Shown: positions 50,338-59,743 of the stretch, piece after piece
Layout: every line of letters begins with the position of its first letter
How positions within the stretch are numbered: the stretch's first letter is position 1
NCBI RefSeq assembly: GCF_000688255.1
Contig: NZ_JHYS01000011.1
Coordinates: forward strand, 1-64,000
Reading direction: 5' to 3'
DNA from: Simplicispira psychrophila DSM 11588
Lineage (GTDB): Bacteria > Pseudomonadota > Gammaproteobacteria > Burkholderiales > Burkholderiaceae_C
Length of the DNA stretch: 64,000 bases
Position numbers and translations under genes: made by a program
Notes under the pieces: generated by a model
What the model saw: the letters and a program-made list of their open reading frames with translations, nothing else
What the model was told of the DNA's origin: nothing
Database searches by the model: none

Positions 50338-50574
50338 AAGAATTCCTTCAAGGAAAGGGGTCTGTCTGAAAGCCAGGACGCACCCGCAGGCCGCGTGCTG
50401 GACGAAGCATTGCAGTTTAGAGCGATTTTTTGTGACTTTTCCCAAGGGATTGCCGGCTGGCGACAAGGCTTGATTTTTGTTAAAGAGGGCATCTGCTAGC
50501 GCATAAACCGGGTGTGGCTCTAAGGGCAAGCGAAAAACGTACACTGCAATGTTGCCCCCCGGATAGACCAGACC

Positions 50575-52968
50575 ATGAACGCCCCTGTTGACGTTTCTTT
50601 CTTTGCGCGCGCCGCAAAACCCATCACCAGCTACCGCCCTTACTGGGCCAAGCGCTTTGGTACGGCACCGTTTTTGCCGATGAGCCGCGCCGAGATGGAG
50701 CAGCTGGGCTGGGACAGTTGCGACATCGTGCTGGTCACCGGCGATGCCTACATTGACCACCCGAGCTTTGGCATGGCCATCATTGGCCGGGTGTTAGAGG
50801 CGCAAGGCTTTCGCGTCGGCATCATTGCCCAGCCGGATTGGCAGAGCGCCGAGGCGTTCAAGGCGCTGGGCAAGCCCAATTTGTTTTGGGGCGTGACGGC
50901 GGGGAACATGGATTCGATGATCAACCGCTATACGGCAGATCGCAAAATTCGCTCGGACGACGCTTACACCGCCGGTGACATTGCCGGCAAGCGCCCCGAC
51001 CGCGCGGCCATCGTCTATAGCCAGCGCTGCCGCGAAGCCTACAAAGAGGTGCCGATCATTCTGGGCGGCATCGAAGGCAGCCTGCGCCGCATTGCCCACT
51101 ACGACTACTGGAGCGACAAAGTGCGCCGCTCCATCGTCGTCGATAGCAAGTGCGATTTGCTGCTGTACGGCAACGCCGAGCGGGCGTTGGTCGAGGTGGC
51201 GCACCGCATCGCCGCGCGCGAGCCCTTGGAGAGCATCACCGATGTGCGCGGCACCGCTTTTGTGCGCCGCACCACGCCCGAGGGATGGTTTGAGATTGAC
51301 TCGTCCAGCGTCGATCAGCCGGGCCGGGTCGAAGACCACATCAATCCCTACCAAACCACCAGCGAGCAAGCGGCGGCGCAGGGCAGCAGTTGCAGTAAAG
51401 AAGATGGCGCGGCAGCCGCCGCTGCGGGCACGTCAAATACTACTGATTTAATAGCTGGTAGCGCAGGCGCAGTAAGCGCTACAGGCCAAAAAGACCAAAA
51501 AATTGGCGCTACCACGCACGCGCTGAACTTTGTGCCCAATCCGGCCCTGCAAGGCAAGCAAAAAGGCCCACCGCGCGACCGCACGGTGATCCGCCTGCCC
51601 AGCTACGAGCAGGTCAAAAGCGACCCAGTGCTGTATGCCCACGCCAGCCGCGTGCTGCACTTGGAGACCAACCCCGGTAACGCCCGCGCACTGGTGCAGG
51701 CGCATGGTGAAGGCACCACGGCGCGCGATGTCTGGCTGAATGCGTCGCCGATTCCGCTGACCACGGCGGAGATGGACGCCATCTTTGACCTGCCGTATGC
51801 GCGCAATCCGCACCCGCGCTATGCCGATGAGCATGGCCGTTTTGACGGTGCCACCAAGATTCCGGCGTGGGAGGTGATTCGCTTTTCGATCAACATCATG
51901 CGCGGCTGTTTTGGCGGCTGCACCTTTTGCTCGATCACCGAGCACGAGGGCCGCATCATCCAGAGCCGCTCTGAAGACTCCATCGTGCGCGAGATGGAAG
52001 ACGTGCGCGACAAGGTGCAGGGCTTTACCGGCACCATTTCTGACTTGGGTGGCCCGACGGCGAATATGTACCGCCTGGGTTGCCGCACGCCGGAGATTGA
52101 AGCCGCTTGCCGCAAACCCAGCTGCGTTTACCCCGGCATTTGCCAAAACCTGACCACCAACCACGACCCGCTGATCAAAATCTATAAGCGCGGCCGGGAG
52201 TTGAAAGGCATCAAAAAAATCTTGATCAGCTCGGGCGTGCGCTACGATCTGGCGCTGGAGTCGCCCGAGTACGTCAAAGAGCTGGTGCAGCACCACGTCG
52301 GCGGCTACTTGAAGATTGCTCCCGAGCACACCGAGTCCGGCCCGCTGACCAAGATGATGAAGCCGACCATCGGCAACTACGACAAGTTCAAGGCGCTGTT
52401 TGAAAAGTACACGCTAGAGGCCGGCAAAAAGCAGTTTTTGATTCCGTACTTCATCGCGGCCCACCCTGGCACCAGCGACGAAGACATGATGAATCTGGCC
52501 ATCTGGCTGAAGAAAAACGCCTTCCGCGCCGACCAGGTGCAGGCCTTCTACCCCAGCCCGATGGCGACGGCGACGGCGATGTACCACACCGGCAAAAACC
52601 CGCTGCGCAAGATCACCCGCGACAGCGAAGAAGTCGCCATCGTGCGCGGCGAGAAACGCCGGCGTCTGCACAAAGCCTTTTTGCGCTACCACGACCCGAA
52701 CAACTGGCCGCTGCTGCGCGAGGCGCTCAAAGCCATGGGGCGCGCCGATTTGATTGGCAACGGCAAGCACCACCTGATTCCGACCTTCCAGCCGGCAGTG
52801 ACCGCCTGCGGTGCGCCGCGCAAGCCGATGACGCAGGCCGAGGCTAAAGCCGCCCCGCGCGTGCCACGGGCGCAGCCGCAAAAGGGCAATCTGCAAACCC
52901 AGCACACCGGTCTGCCGCCGCGTGTGACGGGCTCAGGCAAACCGCCTGCCGCGCGCAAAGGGCGTTAA
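50575..52968 (+). CDS. ygiQ: YgiQ-family radical SAM protein
   Basis: This 797-residue protein has a N-terminal YgiQ domain ([39 protein letters not shown]), a radical SAM core with [19 protein letters not shown] (three cysteines at about 443-450), [16 protein letters not shown] and a C-terminal DUF3362-type end with Lys/Arg-rich tail. The reaction is unknown. An Ala/Ser-rich insert of about 60 residues (about 263-325) is present at a variable loop; its middle is encoded by a dispersed repeat in frame ([20 protein letters not shown]). ATG 50575. Confidence 0.94.
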   Translation: MNAPVDVSFFARAAKPITSYRPYWAKRFGTAPFLPMSRAEMEQLGWDSCDIVLVTGDAYIDHPSFGMAIIGRVLEAQGFRVGIIAQPDWQSAEAFKALGKPNLFWGVTAGNMDSMINRYTADRKIRSDDAYTAGDIAGKRPDRAAIVYSQRCREAYKEVPIILGGIEGSLRRIAHYDYWSDKVRRSIVVDSKCDLLLYGNAERALVEVAHRIAAREPLESITDVRGTAFVRRTTPEGWFEIDSSSVDQPGRVEDHINPYQTTSEQAAAQGSSCSKEDGAAAAAAGTSNTTDLIAGSAGAVSATGQKDQKIGATTHALNFVPNPALQGKQKGPPRDRTVIRLPSYEQVKSDPVLYAHASRVLHLETNPGNARALVQAHGEGTTARDVWLNASPIPLTTAEMDAIFDLPYARNPHPRYADEHGRFDGATKIPAWEVIRFSINIMRGCFGGCTFCSITEHEGRIIQSRSEDSIVREMEDVRDKVQGFTGTISDLGGPTANMYRLGCRTPEIEAACRKPSCVYPGICQNLTTNHDPLIKIYKRGRELKGIKKILISSGVRYDLALESPEYVKELVQHHVGGYLKIAPEHTESGPLTKMMKPTIGNYDKFKALFEKYTLEAGKKQFLIPYFIAAHPGTSDEDMMNLAIWLKKNAFRADQVQAFYPSPMATATAMYHTGKNPLRKITRDSEEVAIVRGEKRRRLHKAFLRYHDPNNWPLLREALKAMGRADLIGNGKHHLIPTFQPAVTACGAPRKPMTQAEAKAAPRVPRAQPQKGNLQTQHTGLPPRVTGSGKPPAARKGR
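51441..51510 (+). repeat. Dispersed repeat copy inside ygiQ, in frame
   Basis: TTTAATAGCTGGTAGCGCAG, AGTAAGCGCTACAGGCCAAA matches the family. It is read through without a stop and falls in the variable insert of YgiQ, so it looks like a tolerated insertion. Confidence 0.8.
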
Positions 52969-52983
52969 ACGGTCAATTTGCTA

Positions 52984-53046
52984 TTGAATAAATAGCTGCT
53001 AGCGCACGTGTTTAAAGGGCTAGATGCTGTTTTGACTGATATTTAG
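52984..53046 (+). repeat. Dispersed repeat copy between ygiQ and the SpmAB-like gene
   Basis: AATAGCTGCTAGCGCACGTG, TTTAAAGGGCTAGATGCTGT, TTTGACTGATA is one of the clearest copies, matching the one at 1741 closely. It fills most of the 86-bp gap between convergent genes. Confidence 0.8.
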
Positions 53047-53054
53047 TTGCTGCA

Positions 53055-54284
53055 TCAGCCAAAAAAGTGGTAGCAGACGGCAATCGCTGCCACCACGCCG
53101 GCCAGTTCCGCCAGCAGCGCGCAAGCCACGGCGTGGCGGGCGCGCTGGATGCCCACCGCGCCAAAGTACACCGCCAGCACGTAAAACGTCGTCTCGGTAC
53201 TGCCCTGCACGGTGGCGGCGACCAGTGCGGCAAAACTGTCTACGCCTTGGGATTGCATGGTTTCAATCAGCATGGCGCGCGCCGCGCTGCCCGAGAACGG
53301 TTTGACCAGCGCGGTCGGCAGCGCATCAACAAAGCGCGCGTCCATGCCCGTCCACTCGACGCACCAGCGGATAGCGTCCAGCACATAGCCCAGCGCGCCC
53401 GACGCCCGGAACACGCCGACGGCGCACAACATCGCCACCAAATACGGCAGCAGACCCTTGGCGACGTCAAAGCCTTCTTTGGCCCCTTCGACAAACGCCT
53501 CGTACACCGGCACGCGCCGCCACGCGCCAACGCTGACAAACAGCAGCACCAGCGCAAATAGCGTCAAATTGCCCAGCAGCGACGACAACTGCGCCAGCGC
53601 TGCCGCGCTGAAGGTGGTCAGCAGCGCCATAAAACCGGCCAGCAGCAAGCCGACTGGCAGCAGATAGGCCAGCACCACCGGGCTGAACAGCGGCAGCCGC
53701 TGCACCACGGCGACACTCAGCAGCCCGACCAGCGTGGAAGCCGACGTGGCCAGCAGAATCGGCAAAAACACCAGCGTCGGGTCGGGCGCGCCTTGTTGCA
53801 GGCGGTACATGAAGATGGTCACCGGCAGCAGCGTCAGCGACGAGGCGTTGAGCACCAGAAACAAAATCTGCGCGTTGCTGGCGCTGTCGGGCTCGGGGTT
53901 GAGCGTTTGCAGTGCGCGCATGGCTTTTAGGCCCATCGGCGTGGCGGCGTTGTCCAGCCCCAGCGCGTTGGCGGCAAAGTTCAGCGTCATCAGGCCGAGC
54001 GCCGCGTGACCGCGCGGCACGCCGGGCATCAGTTGGGCAAACAGCGGTGCCAGCCAGCGCGCCAGCGTATCGACAATGCCGGCGCGCTCGGCAATGCGCA
54101 AAAAGCCCAGCCACAGCGTTAGCGTGCCAAACAGCAGCACCATTACCTCGACCGACAGCCGCGCCATGGCAAACAGCGCTTCGACCATCGCGGCAAACAC
54201 CTGCGGCTGACCGCCAACGAGCCATTGCGCCAGCGCGGCGACAGCGGCAGACAGGAAAAATCCCAGCCAGAGGGTGTTGAGCAT
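53055..54284 (-). CDS. Fused SpmA/SpmB-like nucleoside-recognition membrane protein
   Basis: This 409-residue membrane protein joins two nucleoside-recognition (Gate) domains: an SpmA-like half (about 1-200; [40 protein letters not shown]) and an SpmB-like half (about 230-409; [40 protein letters not shown]). In spore formers these are separate proteins of spore maturation; here the organism is unlikely to form spores, so it likely moves some small molecule. ATG 54284. Divergent from the YebC-like gene (196 bp gap). Confidence 0.9.
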   Translation of the reverse strand: MLNTLWLGFFLSAAVAALAQWLVGGQPQVFAAMVEALFAMARLSVEVMVLLFGTLTLWLGFLRIAERAGIVDTLARWLAPLFAQLMPGVPRGHAALGLMTLNFAANALGLDNAATPMGLKAMRALQTLNPEPDSASNAQILFLVLNASSLTLLPVTIFMYRLQQGAPDPTLVFLPILLATSASTLVGLLSVAVVQRLPLFSPVVLAYLLPVGLLLAGFMALLTTFSAAALAQLSSLLGNLTLFALVLLFVSVGAWRRVPVYEAFVEGAKEGFDVAKGLLPYLVAMLCAVGVFRASGALGYVLDAIRWCVEWTGMDARFVDALPTALVKPFSGSAARAMLIETMQSQGVDSFAALVAATVQGSTETTFYVLAVYFGAVGIQRARHAVACALLAELAGVVAAIAVCYHFFG

Positions 54285-54480
54285 GGAGAGCGATAGCGTA
54301 GTGAAGGAGGGACGCGCGCAAAGCCATTGCGGCGGCGGTGAGATTACCGCAGCCGGGCGGTGTATAACCTACACCCCCTTGGATAGAGTCGCGCGCGTTG
54401 TTATCGACGTGCGCGCTGTGTCCACACCTCCCCAAACTTCAGGCGCGCCAGTCGCGCCGCAACACCAAGGAAAACTCCCC

Positions 54481-55194
54481 ATGGGCGCGCAGTGGAAAGC
54501 AAAAGGCAAGGCACAGGCAGCAGACGCCAGAGGCAAGCTGTTTGGCAAGCTGGCCAAAGAAATCATGGTCGCGGCGCGCGGTGGCGCTGACCCGGCGGGA
54601 AATTCCAAGCTGCGGCTGGTGGTGGAGCAGGCGCGCAAAGTCTCGATGCCCAAAGAGACGCTCGACCGCGCCATTAAAAAAGGCGCTGGTATTGGCACCG
54701 AGGCCGTGAACTTTGAGCACGTCATCTATGAAGGCTTTGCGCCGCACCAAGTGGCGGTGATGGTCGAGTGCCTGACCGACAACGTCAAACGCACCGCGCC
54801 CGAGATGCGCGTGCTGTTTCGCAAAGGCCAGATGGGCACTTCCGGCTCGGTGGCGTGGGACTTTGACCATGTCGGCATGATTGAAGCCGAGCCGGCCGTG
54901 GCCGGTGTGGACCCGGAAGAAGCCGCCATCGAAGCCGGCGCGCAAGACTGCGAGCCGGGCGATGAAGACGGTCACACCACTTTTTGGACCGACCCGGCGG
55001 AACTCGACTTGGTCAGCCGCGCGTTGCCAGCGCATGGCTTTACGGTGCTGTCGGCCAAGCTGGGCTACAAGCCAAAGAACCCGGTCAATCCTGCCAACTT
55101 GACCGCCGAGCAGTTGGAAGAAGTCGAAGCCTTCTTAGCGGCGATTGACGGCAACGACGACGTGCAAAACGTCTACGTCAGCTTGGGCGGCTAA
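54481..55194 (+). CDS. YebC/PmpR-family protein (YeeN-like paralogue)
   Basis: This 237-residue protein has the YebC fold ([55 protein letters not shown], and the acidic end [18 protein letters not shown]). The start [20 protein letters not shown] differs from canonical AGHSKW, so it may be a YeeN-type paralogue. YebC proteins bind DNA or act on ribosomes stalled at proline runs. It heads the cluster with the J-domain protein and three unknown genes. Confidence 0.9.
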   Translation: MGAQWKAKGKAQAADARGKLFGKLAKEIMVAARGGADPAGNSKLRLVVEQARKVSMPKETLDRAIKKGAGIGTEAVNFEHVIYEGFAPHQVAVMVECLTDNVKRTAPEMRVLFRKGQMGTSGSVAWDFDHVGMIEAEPAVAGVDPEEAAIEAGAQDCEPGDEDGHTTFWTDPAELDLVSRALPAHGFTVLSAKLGYKPKNPVNPANLTAEQLEEVEAFLAAIDGNDDVQNVYVSLGG

Positions 55195-55212
55195 ACCGCC
55201 ACGCGCCGCTGA

Positions 55213-55503
55213 ATGTCTGACCACTACACCGCTCTAGGCCTCGGGGCGCACGCCTCACTGGCCGAGATTAAAAAAGCCTTTCGCCAAAAGGCCGCTTTTT
55301 ATCACCCCGACCGCAACCCGGCGGCTGACGCTACCGAGCGCTTTCGTGCGGTCCAAAAGGCCTACGAGGTGCTGTCGGACTTTGACGCGCGCCAAGCCTA
55401 CGACGACAACCGCCGCCGCAATCTGCTGGACGACCCGCTGGAGACAGCGCAGGAAATCTGGCGCGCTTATTTCAAGAATTTGAAGGATGTATCTCTCGCA
55501 TGA
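55213..55503 (+). CDS. Stand-alone J-domain protein
   Basis: This 96-residue protein is a J domain alone: DHYTALGLGAHASLAEIKKA, HPD in FYHPDRNPAADATERF, and VQKAYEVLSDFDARQAYDDN. A short tail (TAQEIWRAYFKNLKDVSLA) follows. Without Gly/Phe or zinc region, it should stimulate a DnaK-type ATPase for a particular client rather than bind general unfolded protein. Gap after yebC is 18 bp and its stop overlaps the next start (ATGA, 55500-55503). Confidence 0.92.
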   Translation: MSDHYTALGLGAHASLAEIKKAFRQKAAFYHPDRNPAADATERFRAVQKAYEVLSDFDARQAYDDNRRRNLLDDPLETAQEIWRAYFKNLKDVSLA

Positions 55504-56081
55504 AAATTTCCCGCTACTTCCGTGACCTGCGCAAAGCCTACGAGGCTGAGTTGGACGACCTGACCTCCGACTCAGGCGGCAAAGACGTGCTGCGCAAGCG
55601 CTTGGACGCCAAGCGCAAAGAGATGGGCTTTTTGGTGCAGATGATGGAAGCCGCGCCCGAAATGGTCGCCGTGGTGTTTCACCGAGCGTTTCGCTTTGTG
55701 AAGCACGCACCGCTGCAAGCGCTGGTTGGCCAAGGCGAAGAGCAGTTGCCCGAATGGGACAGCTTGACCAGCGCCGGCGCCGTCACGCTGGAGCCGTGGG
55801 CGGAGAATCTGGTGGACCAAGTGTTGCAAGACCCGTTTGGCGCGCGCTTTTTATCGTTGGCAGCGGGTTTGGAATACCTGCAACACCACGCCAACGCCGC
55901 GCCGGTGCAGTCCAGTAGCGCTGATTCGGATGACGAAGAAGTTGAAGATGATTACGGCCATGAGATGAACGATGGCGAGCACCTCAGCGCCGACGACGCA
56001 CGCGGCCCGGTGACAGACCGCTCGCGCGAAGAAGCCAGCGACCACTGGTTGTCGGACATCGGTTTTGAACCCAAGAAATAA
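55500..56081 (+). CDS. Unknown protein, acidic C-terminal tail, coupled to the J-domain gene
   Basis: This 193-residue protein is not recognised. It starts MKISRYFRDLRKAYEAELDD, with helical charged segments; the middle (MMEAAPEMVAVVFHRAFRFV, WDSLTSAGAVTLEPWAENLV) is more hydrophobic but not membrane-like; the end has an acidic run (DSDDEEVEDDYGHEMNDGEH) and a basic final tail. Overlap with the J-domain gene suggests that the two work together, perhaps as client adaptor. Confidence 0.85.
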   Translation: MKISRYFRDLRKAYEAELDDLTSDSGGKDVLRKRLDAKRKEMGFLVQMMEAAPEMVAVVFHRAFRFVKHAPLQALVGQGEEQLPEWDSLTSAGAVTLEPWAENLVDQVLQDPFGARFLSLAAGLEYLQHHANAAPVQSSSADSDDEEVEDDYGHEMNDGEHLSADDARGPVTDRSREEASDHWLSDIGFEPKK

Positions 56082-56099
56082 AAGAAAGCACACGCATCC

Positions 56100-56861
56100 A
56101 TGACCCAGCACTTGGCCCTGATTACCAAAACCACCGCCCTGATTGAAGCCGGCGACATCGTCGGCGCTGACGCCGCCTTGACCGAATTGGCCGATGCCGA
56201 GGGCGATGGCGCGTTGATGGTGGTGCTTGAGCAATTGCAGCCCAAAGACATCTTGGCGGTGATGCGCGAATACGATGATTCCAAAGCTTCGGTGGTGAAC
56301 TTGCTGGTGACGCCCGAGCAGTTTGCCCGGGCGATGGTGCTGGAGAAAAAATACAAAGACCTGGCCCACACCCACCTGCGCAGCATGGTGAACTCGGTGA
56401 TTTTTCGCGACGACGGCGACCCGCTGGCGTTTTTGACCGCCATTGGCGACCTCGAAGGCGGCAGCGAAGCGCTGGCCAATTACTTTGAAGAAAAGTGGAG
56501 CCGCATCGAGGCCTTTGCCCGCACCGGGCACTTTGACACCTCGGAAGACGACGGTGCGCTGCTGTCGGACGACGCGCTGCTGGCCTCGTTGCACGTACGT
56601 CCGCACATCGACCAAGACGAAGTGGCCGACCGCGACTGGATGCAATTAGCGTGGCTGCTGCGCTACGAATGCCGTGATTTGTTTGTTGAAATGCTGCTGG
56701 TGCTGCGTGCCAAAGCCCGGGCGCATGACTTGGGTCAGACCGAGAGTGACGAGCTGGACGATGGCGAGAGCGACGAGGACGTGAAGTTTGACCTGCGCGA
56801 CACCGATCGGGGCAAAGCCACGCCCGTGGCGCGCGACTCGGACGAAGAATCTGCCATTTAA
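56100..56861 (+). CDS. Unknown protein, acidic C-terminal tail
   Basis: This 253-residue protein is not recognised. Mostly helical, with ALITKTTALIEAGDIVGADA, EQLQPKDILAVMREYDDSKA and SMVNSVIFRDDGDPLAFLTA in the first half, and WLLRYECRDLFVEMLLVLRA later. The tail is very acidic (SDELDDGESDEDVKFDLRD). No signal peptide or membrane helix. 18 bp after the preceding gene; same operon. The repeated acidic tail in both unknown proteins suggests similar use, such as binding a basic partner or keeping the protein soluble. Confidence 0.85.
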   Translation: MTQHLALITKTTALIEAGDIVGADAALTELADAEGDGALMVVLEQLQPKDILAVMREYDDSKASVVNLLVTPEQFARAMVLEKKYKDLAHTHLRSMVNSVIFRDDGDPLAFLTAIGDLEGGSEALANYFEEKWSRIEAFARTGHFDTSEDDGALLSDDALLASLHVRPHIDQDEVADRDWMQLAWLLRYECRDLFVEMLLVLRAKARAHDLGQTESDELDDGESDEDVKFDLRDTDRGKATPVARDSDEESAI

Positions 56862-56874
56862 GGGTTGGGACACC

Positions 56875-58164
56875 ATGCCAAAACAGGCTCCAAAGAGCGC
56901 AGAGATTGCAGCCACTGCGCTGGCGCTGCACGACACACGGGTATTTTTTGAGAAGGCGCTGGCCTACGGCGTGCAGCACGGCATCATCGACACTGCCACG
57001 CTGGATGCCATCCATGCCGAGGCGCCCAAGGGCATGGTGCAAATTGCGCGCTACTTTGGGAACGAGTTTTTGCGCCCCGAGCTAGAAAAAGCGCGCGAGC
57101 GCATGGTCAATCTCATCAGCCTGTATTTGCAGGAAAGCTGCGACAACGACTTGCGGGCGGCTGCGCAGTCATTACGCCAAAACTCGCTGCTGTCGCGCTC
57201 CAAAGGCGGCTCCGATATGCTGCGCCGTCTGATTGGCCTGCCCGAAAGCAGTCACTTCGGCATGGCCGGCAGCGACGAGGCGCAAACGCCGCTGCTGGCG
57301 CTGTGGGCGCTGCGCAGCCACGCTGAATACCGCAGCGAGCTGGCGCGGCGCAGCCATATCGCCGAAGCGATTAAAGCGGCGCTGTGGCTGGTGGCGCCGT
57401 ACCACCTTGACATCGATGATTTGGAGGAGGCTGGCACCGACGCCGAAGCCGTCATCCGCGCCGCCCTGCTGTGGCGCGCGCTGGTGCCGCGCGCGCGCGC
57501 ATGGCCGACGACGCCGGCACTACAGAAGGTGCTGACCGAACTGCGCAAAAATCGTGGCACTGGCCCGCTGCCGGCGCTGGAGCTGCACTTGCCCAACAGC
57601 CTGCCGACGCACTTGCACGCGGTGGTGCACACTGAATTTGCCGCCGTCCAGGCCGACTGGCCGCGCTGGATGGACAGAGCCCAGCCACTGAGCGCGCTGC
57701 TGAGTCCCTTGGGACGAATGCGGGCGCGCTATTTTTTATCGGATGACCCGCTGGCCGAAATGGAAGAGTACGAGCAGCAGCTGTCGGTGCTCACCGTGCT
57801 GGACGCCGGCGAGGCCGCGCCGCAACCGGCCAGCAAAACTTGGCTGCGCCTGACGCAAGGCCAGACTGACGAGCACGCGCTGCTGACTTTGTTCTTGTGC
57901 GTCGCAGTCGGCACGCCGAAGAAAACACTGCTGACCGAGAAAACCGCCGCCAGTCTGGTGCGCAAAATTCGCAAACACAGCTGGCAGCCAGCGTTGGCCA
58001 CGGCGTTCATCAGCGAACACGCGCCGGGTGCATTCCAGCAGGACTACGTCGCGCTATGGGACAGTTTTGTGCAGGAGTCGCAGCGCACGCTGTTCGATGA
58101 CCACGACATCACCCTGAGTGACGCGCTGGCGCTGCTGCGCCGCGAGTGCCATGTGCAAGGCTGA
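56875..58164 (+). CDS. Unknown 429-residue protein at the end of the J-domain cluster
   Basis: This protein is not recognised. It starts MPKQAPKSAEIAATALALHD, then helical repeats rich in Ala/Leu (IAEAIKAALWLVAPYHLDID, DAEAVIRAALLWRALVPRAR), and ends HDITLSDALALLRRECHVQG. No signal peptide, membrane helix or known catalytic motif is seen. 13 bp after the previous gene, so the same transcript. The shape suggests an alpha-helical scaffold. Confidence 0.85.
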   Translation: MPKQAPKSAEIAATALALHDTRVFFEKALAYGVQHGIIDTATLDAIHAEAPKGMVQIARYFGNEFLRPELEKARERMVNLISLYLQESCDNDLRAAAQSLRQNSLLSRSKGGSDMLRRLIGLPESSHFGMAGSDEAQTPLLALWALRSHAEYRSELARRSHIAEAIKAALWLVAPYHLDIDDLEEAGTDAEAVIRAALLWRALVPRARAWPTTPALQKVLTELRKNRGTGPLPALELHLPNSLPTHLHAVVHTEFAAVQADWPRWMDRAQPLSALLSPLGRMRARYFLSDDPLAEMEEYEQQLSVLTVLDAGEAAPQPASKTWLRLTQGQTDEHALLTLFLCVAVGTPKKTLLTEKTAASLVRKIRKHSWQPALATAFISEHAPGAFQQDYVALWDSFVQESQRTLFDDHDITLSDALALLRRECHVQG

Positions 58165-58237
58165 CTGAAATGTAGATCGGGTTAGCCCAAAGGGCGTAAC
58201 CCGACAGGTGTTAGACAGGGGTTAACAAGATGGCAGC

Positions 58238-58352
58238 GCCAATTAAAAAGTGAGCTGGTAGCGCACGTATTGCTTAAGTTTCAGATGCTTTTATGCCTGA
58301 ATCTCTTTAGATAAGTGCGCTAGCAGCTATCATTTTTAAATCAATAGGCGCA
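58238..58352. repeat. Inverted pair of dispersed repeats forming a large imperfect hairpin
   Basis: A plus copy (GAGCTGGTAGCGCACGTATT, from 58251) and a minus copy (TGATAGCTGCTAGCGCACTT, from 58332 downward) face each other with TTTTATGC near the middle. The transcript would fold into a long stem, and could end both the J-domain cluster and the ccm operon. Confidence 0.7.
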
Positions 58353-58421
58353 TTAGAAATCTATCACCAGCGACACATGGGCGCTGCGGCCCGGTTTGCG
58401 GGTCGCAGACGCCGTAGCGCT
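58353..58421 (-). pseudogene. In-frame remnant after ccmI stop
   Basis: Directly after the ccmI stop the frame continues for 22 codons (ending KPGRSAHVSLVIDF) to a TAA. The alternating hydrophobic residues and terminal Phe look like an outer membrane barrel end, or alternatively the last residues of a longer CcmI. No start of its own. It may be the scar of a deletion. Confidence 0.3.
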
Positions 58422-59282
58422 TCAAGGCTGGACGCGCGCAGGGACGGCGTTTTTGGCTTGGGTCCGGGCCTCGTCAATGTTGGCTTGGGTGGTTTCGGCA
58501 TCGGCTGAGCCGGGCTCCAGCACGGTCAACAGCTTTTCCCATTGCTCTGCGGCGCCGGCAAAGTCTGAGCGCTGGTAAGCCTCAACGCCGGACATCATCA
58601 GGGCGCTGGGGTGGAGCGGATCGATGGCCAGCGCCTGTTCGATCAGCTGCATCGGCCGGCCGGCCATGCGGTTGTCAGCACGTTGCGCCAGCACTTCGGC
58701 AAAGTCGGTCAGCAGATCGGGATTCTGGTTGATCACGTCGCCGGCTTTGTTGAAGGCGTCTGCGGCTTCTTCCAAGCGCCCCATCACGCTGTAGGAGCGC
58801 GCCAGCATGGCCCAGCCTTCGCGGTTTTCTGGGTTGGCCTGCAAACGCGCAGCCAGTGCCTTGACCATTTCTTCGACCTTTTGCTGGTTTACGGTCTGGG
58901 CCTTGACCGGGTCCAGGGCCGCCGGGTTGCCCAGCGCCCAGTAGGTGGCGGCGGACAGCAGCGGCAGCAGGACGATCAGTGCACCGGCGGTGCGTCGCGG
59001 GCTCCACAGAGATGCAGGGCTGGCAGAAACAGCCGCCTGCGGCTCGGCGGTGTCGTCGAGCAGGCGCAGCTGCAATTCGTCGCGCGTCGCTTCATGGTCG
59101 GCCGGGCTGATGGCACCGTGCGCCAAGTCTTTGTCCAGGGCCTCGAGTTGTTCGCGGTAAATGGCAGCATTCAGGCGCTGGCTGGAGACACCCTGGCGGG
59201 TGTGGCTACGCAACAGCGGACGCACCACCCAGGCGGTGACAAGCAGCGTCAGAAGGGCGGCAAGGGCAATGAAAACGCTCAT
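58422..59282 (-). CDS. ccmI: Cytochrome c biogenesis protein CcmI (TPR)
   Basis: This 286-residue protein has two N-terminal membrane helices (about 3-22 and 96-115; SVFIALAALLTLLVTAWVV and GALIVLLPLLSAATYWAL) and a TPR part (NREGWAMLARSYSVMGRLEE, NPDLLTDFAEVLAQRADN). CcmI holds apocytochrome for heme ligation by CcmF/H. It lacks the extra C-terminal domain that many betaproteobacterial CcmI proteins have. ATG 59282 overlaps ccmH stop (ATGA). Last gene of the operon. Confidence 0.9.
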   Translation of the reverse strand: MSVFIALAALLTLLVTAWVVRPLLRSHTRQGVSSQRLNAAIYREQLEALDKDLAHGAISPADHEATRDELQLRLLDDTAEPQAAVSASPASLWSPRRTAGALIVLLPLLSAATYWALGNPAALDPVKAQTVNQQKVEEMVKALAARLQANPENREGWAMLARSYSVMGRLEEAADAFNKAGDVINQNPDLLTDFAEVLAQRADNRMAGRPMQLIEQALAIDPLHPSALMMSGVEAYQRSDFAGAAEQWEKLLTVLEPGSADAETTQANIDEARTQAKNAVPARVQP

Positions 59283-59743
59283 AAGGGCTCTTCCGGGTCA
59301 TCAAGAAGGGAGCGCGCCTTGGCGCGCTGGGCGTCGTTCAGCACCGGTGCTGCGGTGTTGCGGCTGTGGCGGGCCATGCGTACTAGCGTCACCAGAGCGC
59401 CAATCAGCAAGACGAACGGGCCCAGCCAGAGCAGCCAGGTGACGGGGTTGAAGGGCGGTCGGTAGCGCACATAGTCGCCATAGCGGCTGACCATGAAGTC
59501 CATGATTTCGGCGTCGGTCTTGTCGGCTTTGATCAGGGTACGGATTTCGCGGCGCAAGTCCAGTGCCAAGTCGGCGCGCGAGGCGGCCAAAGATTCGTTC
59601 TGGCAAACCAGACAACGCAGTTCTTCGGAGATGCCGATCAGGCGTTTTTCAACCACCGGGTCTTCGGCCAGAAGCGGTGCTTCGGCCGCGTAGGCGGTCA
59701 GGGCGCATTGCAGCGCCAGCAGCAGTGCCAGCCAGAATTTCAT
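59279..59743 (-). CDS. ccmH: Cytochrome c maturation protein CcmH
   Basis: This 154-residue protein has a signal peptide (WLALLLALQCALTAYAAEA), the redox motif in LRCLVCQNESLAASRADLA and a C-terminal membrane helix (LLWLGPFVLLIGALVTLV). It keeps apocytochrome cysteines reduced for heme attachment. Start overlaps ccmG stop (ATGA). Confidence 0.95.
   Translation of the reverse strand: MKFWLALLLALQCALTAYAAEAPLLAEDPVVEKRLIGISEELRCLVCQNESLAASRADLALDLRREIRTLIKADKTDAEIMDFMVSRYGDYVRYRPPFNPVTWLLWLGPFVLLIGALVTLVRMARHSRNTAAPVLNDAQRAKARSLLDDPEEPL

Noticed and set aside
50480-50520. A further repeat copy upstream of ygiQ (TGCTAGCGCATAAA)
   Set aside because: Only about 14 bp fit well; too short to call.
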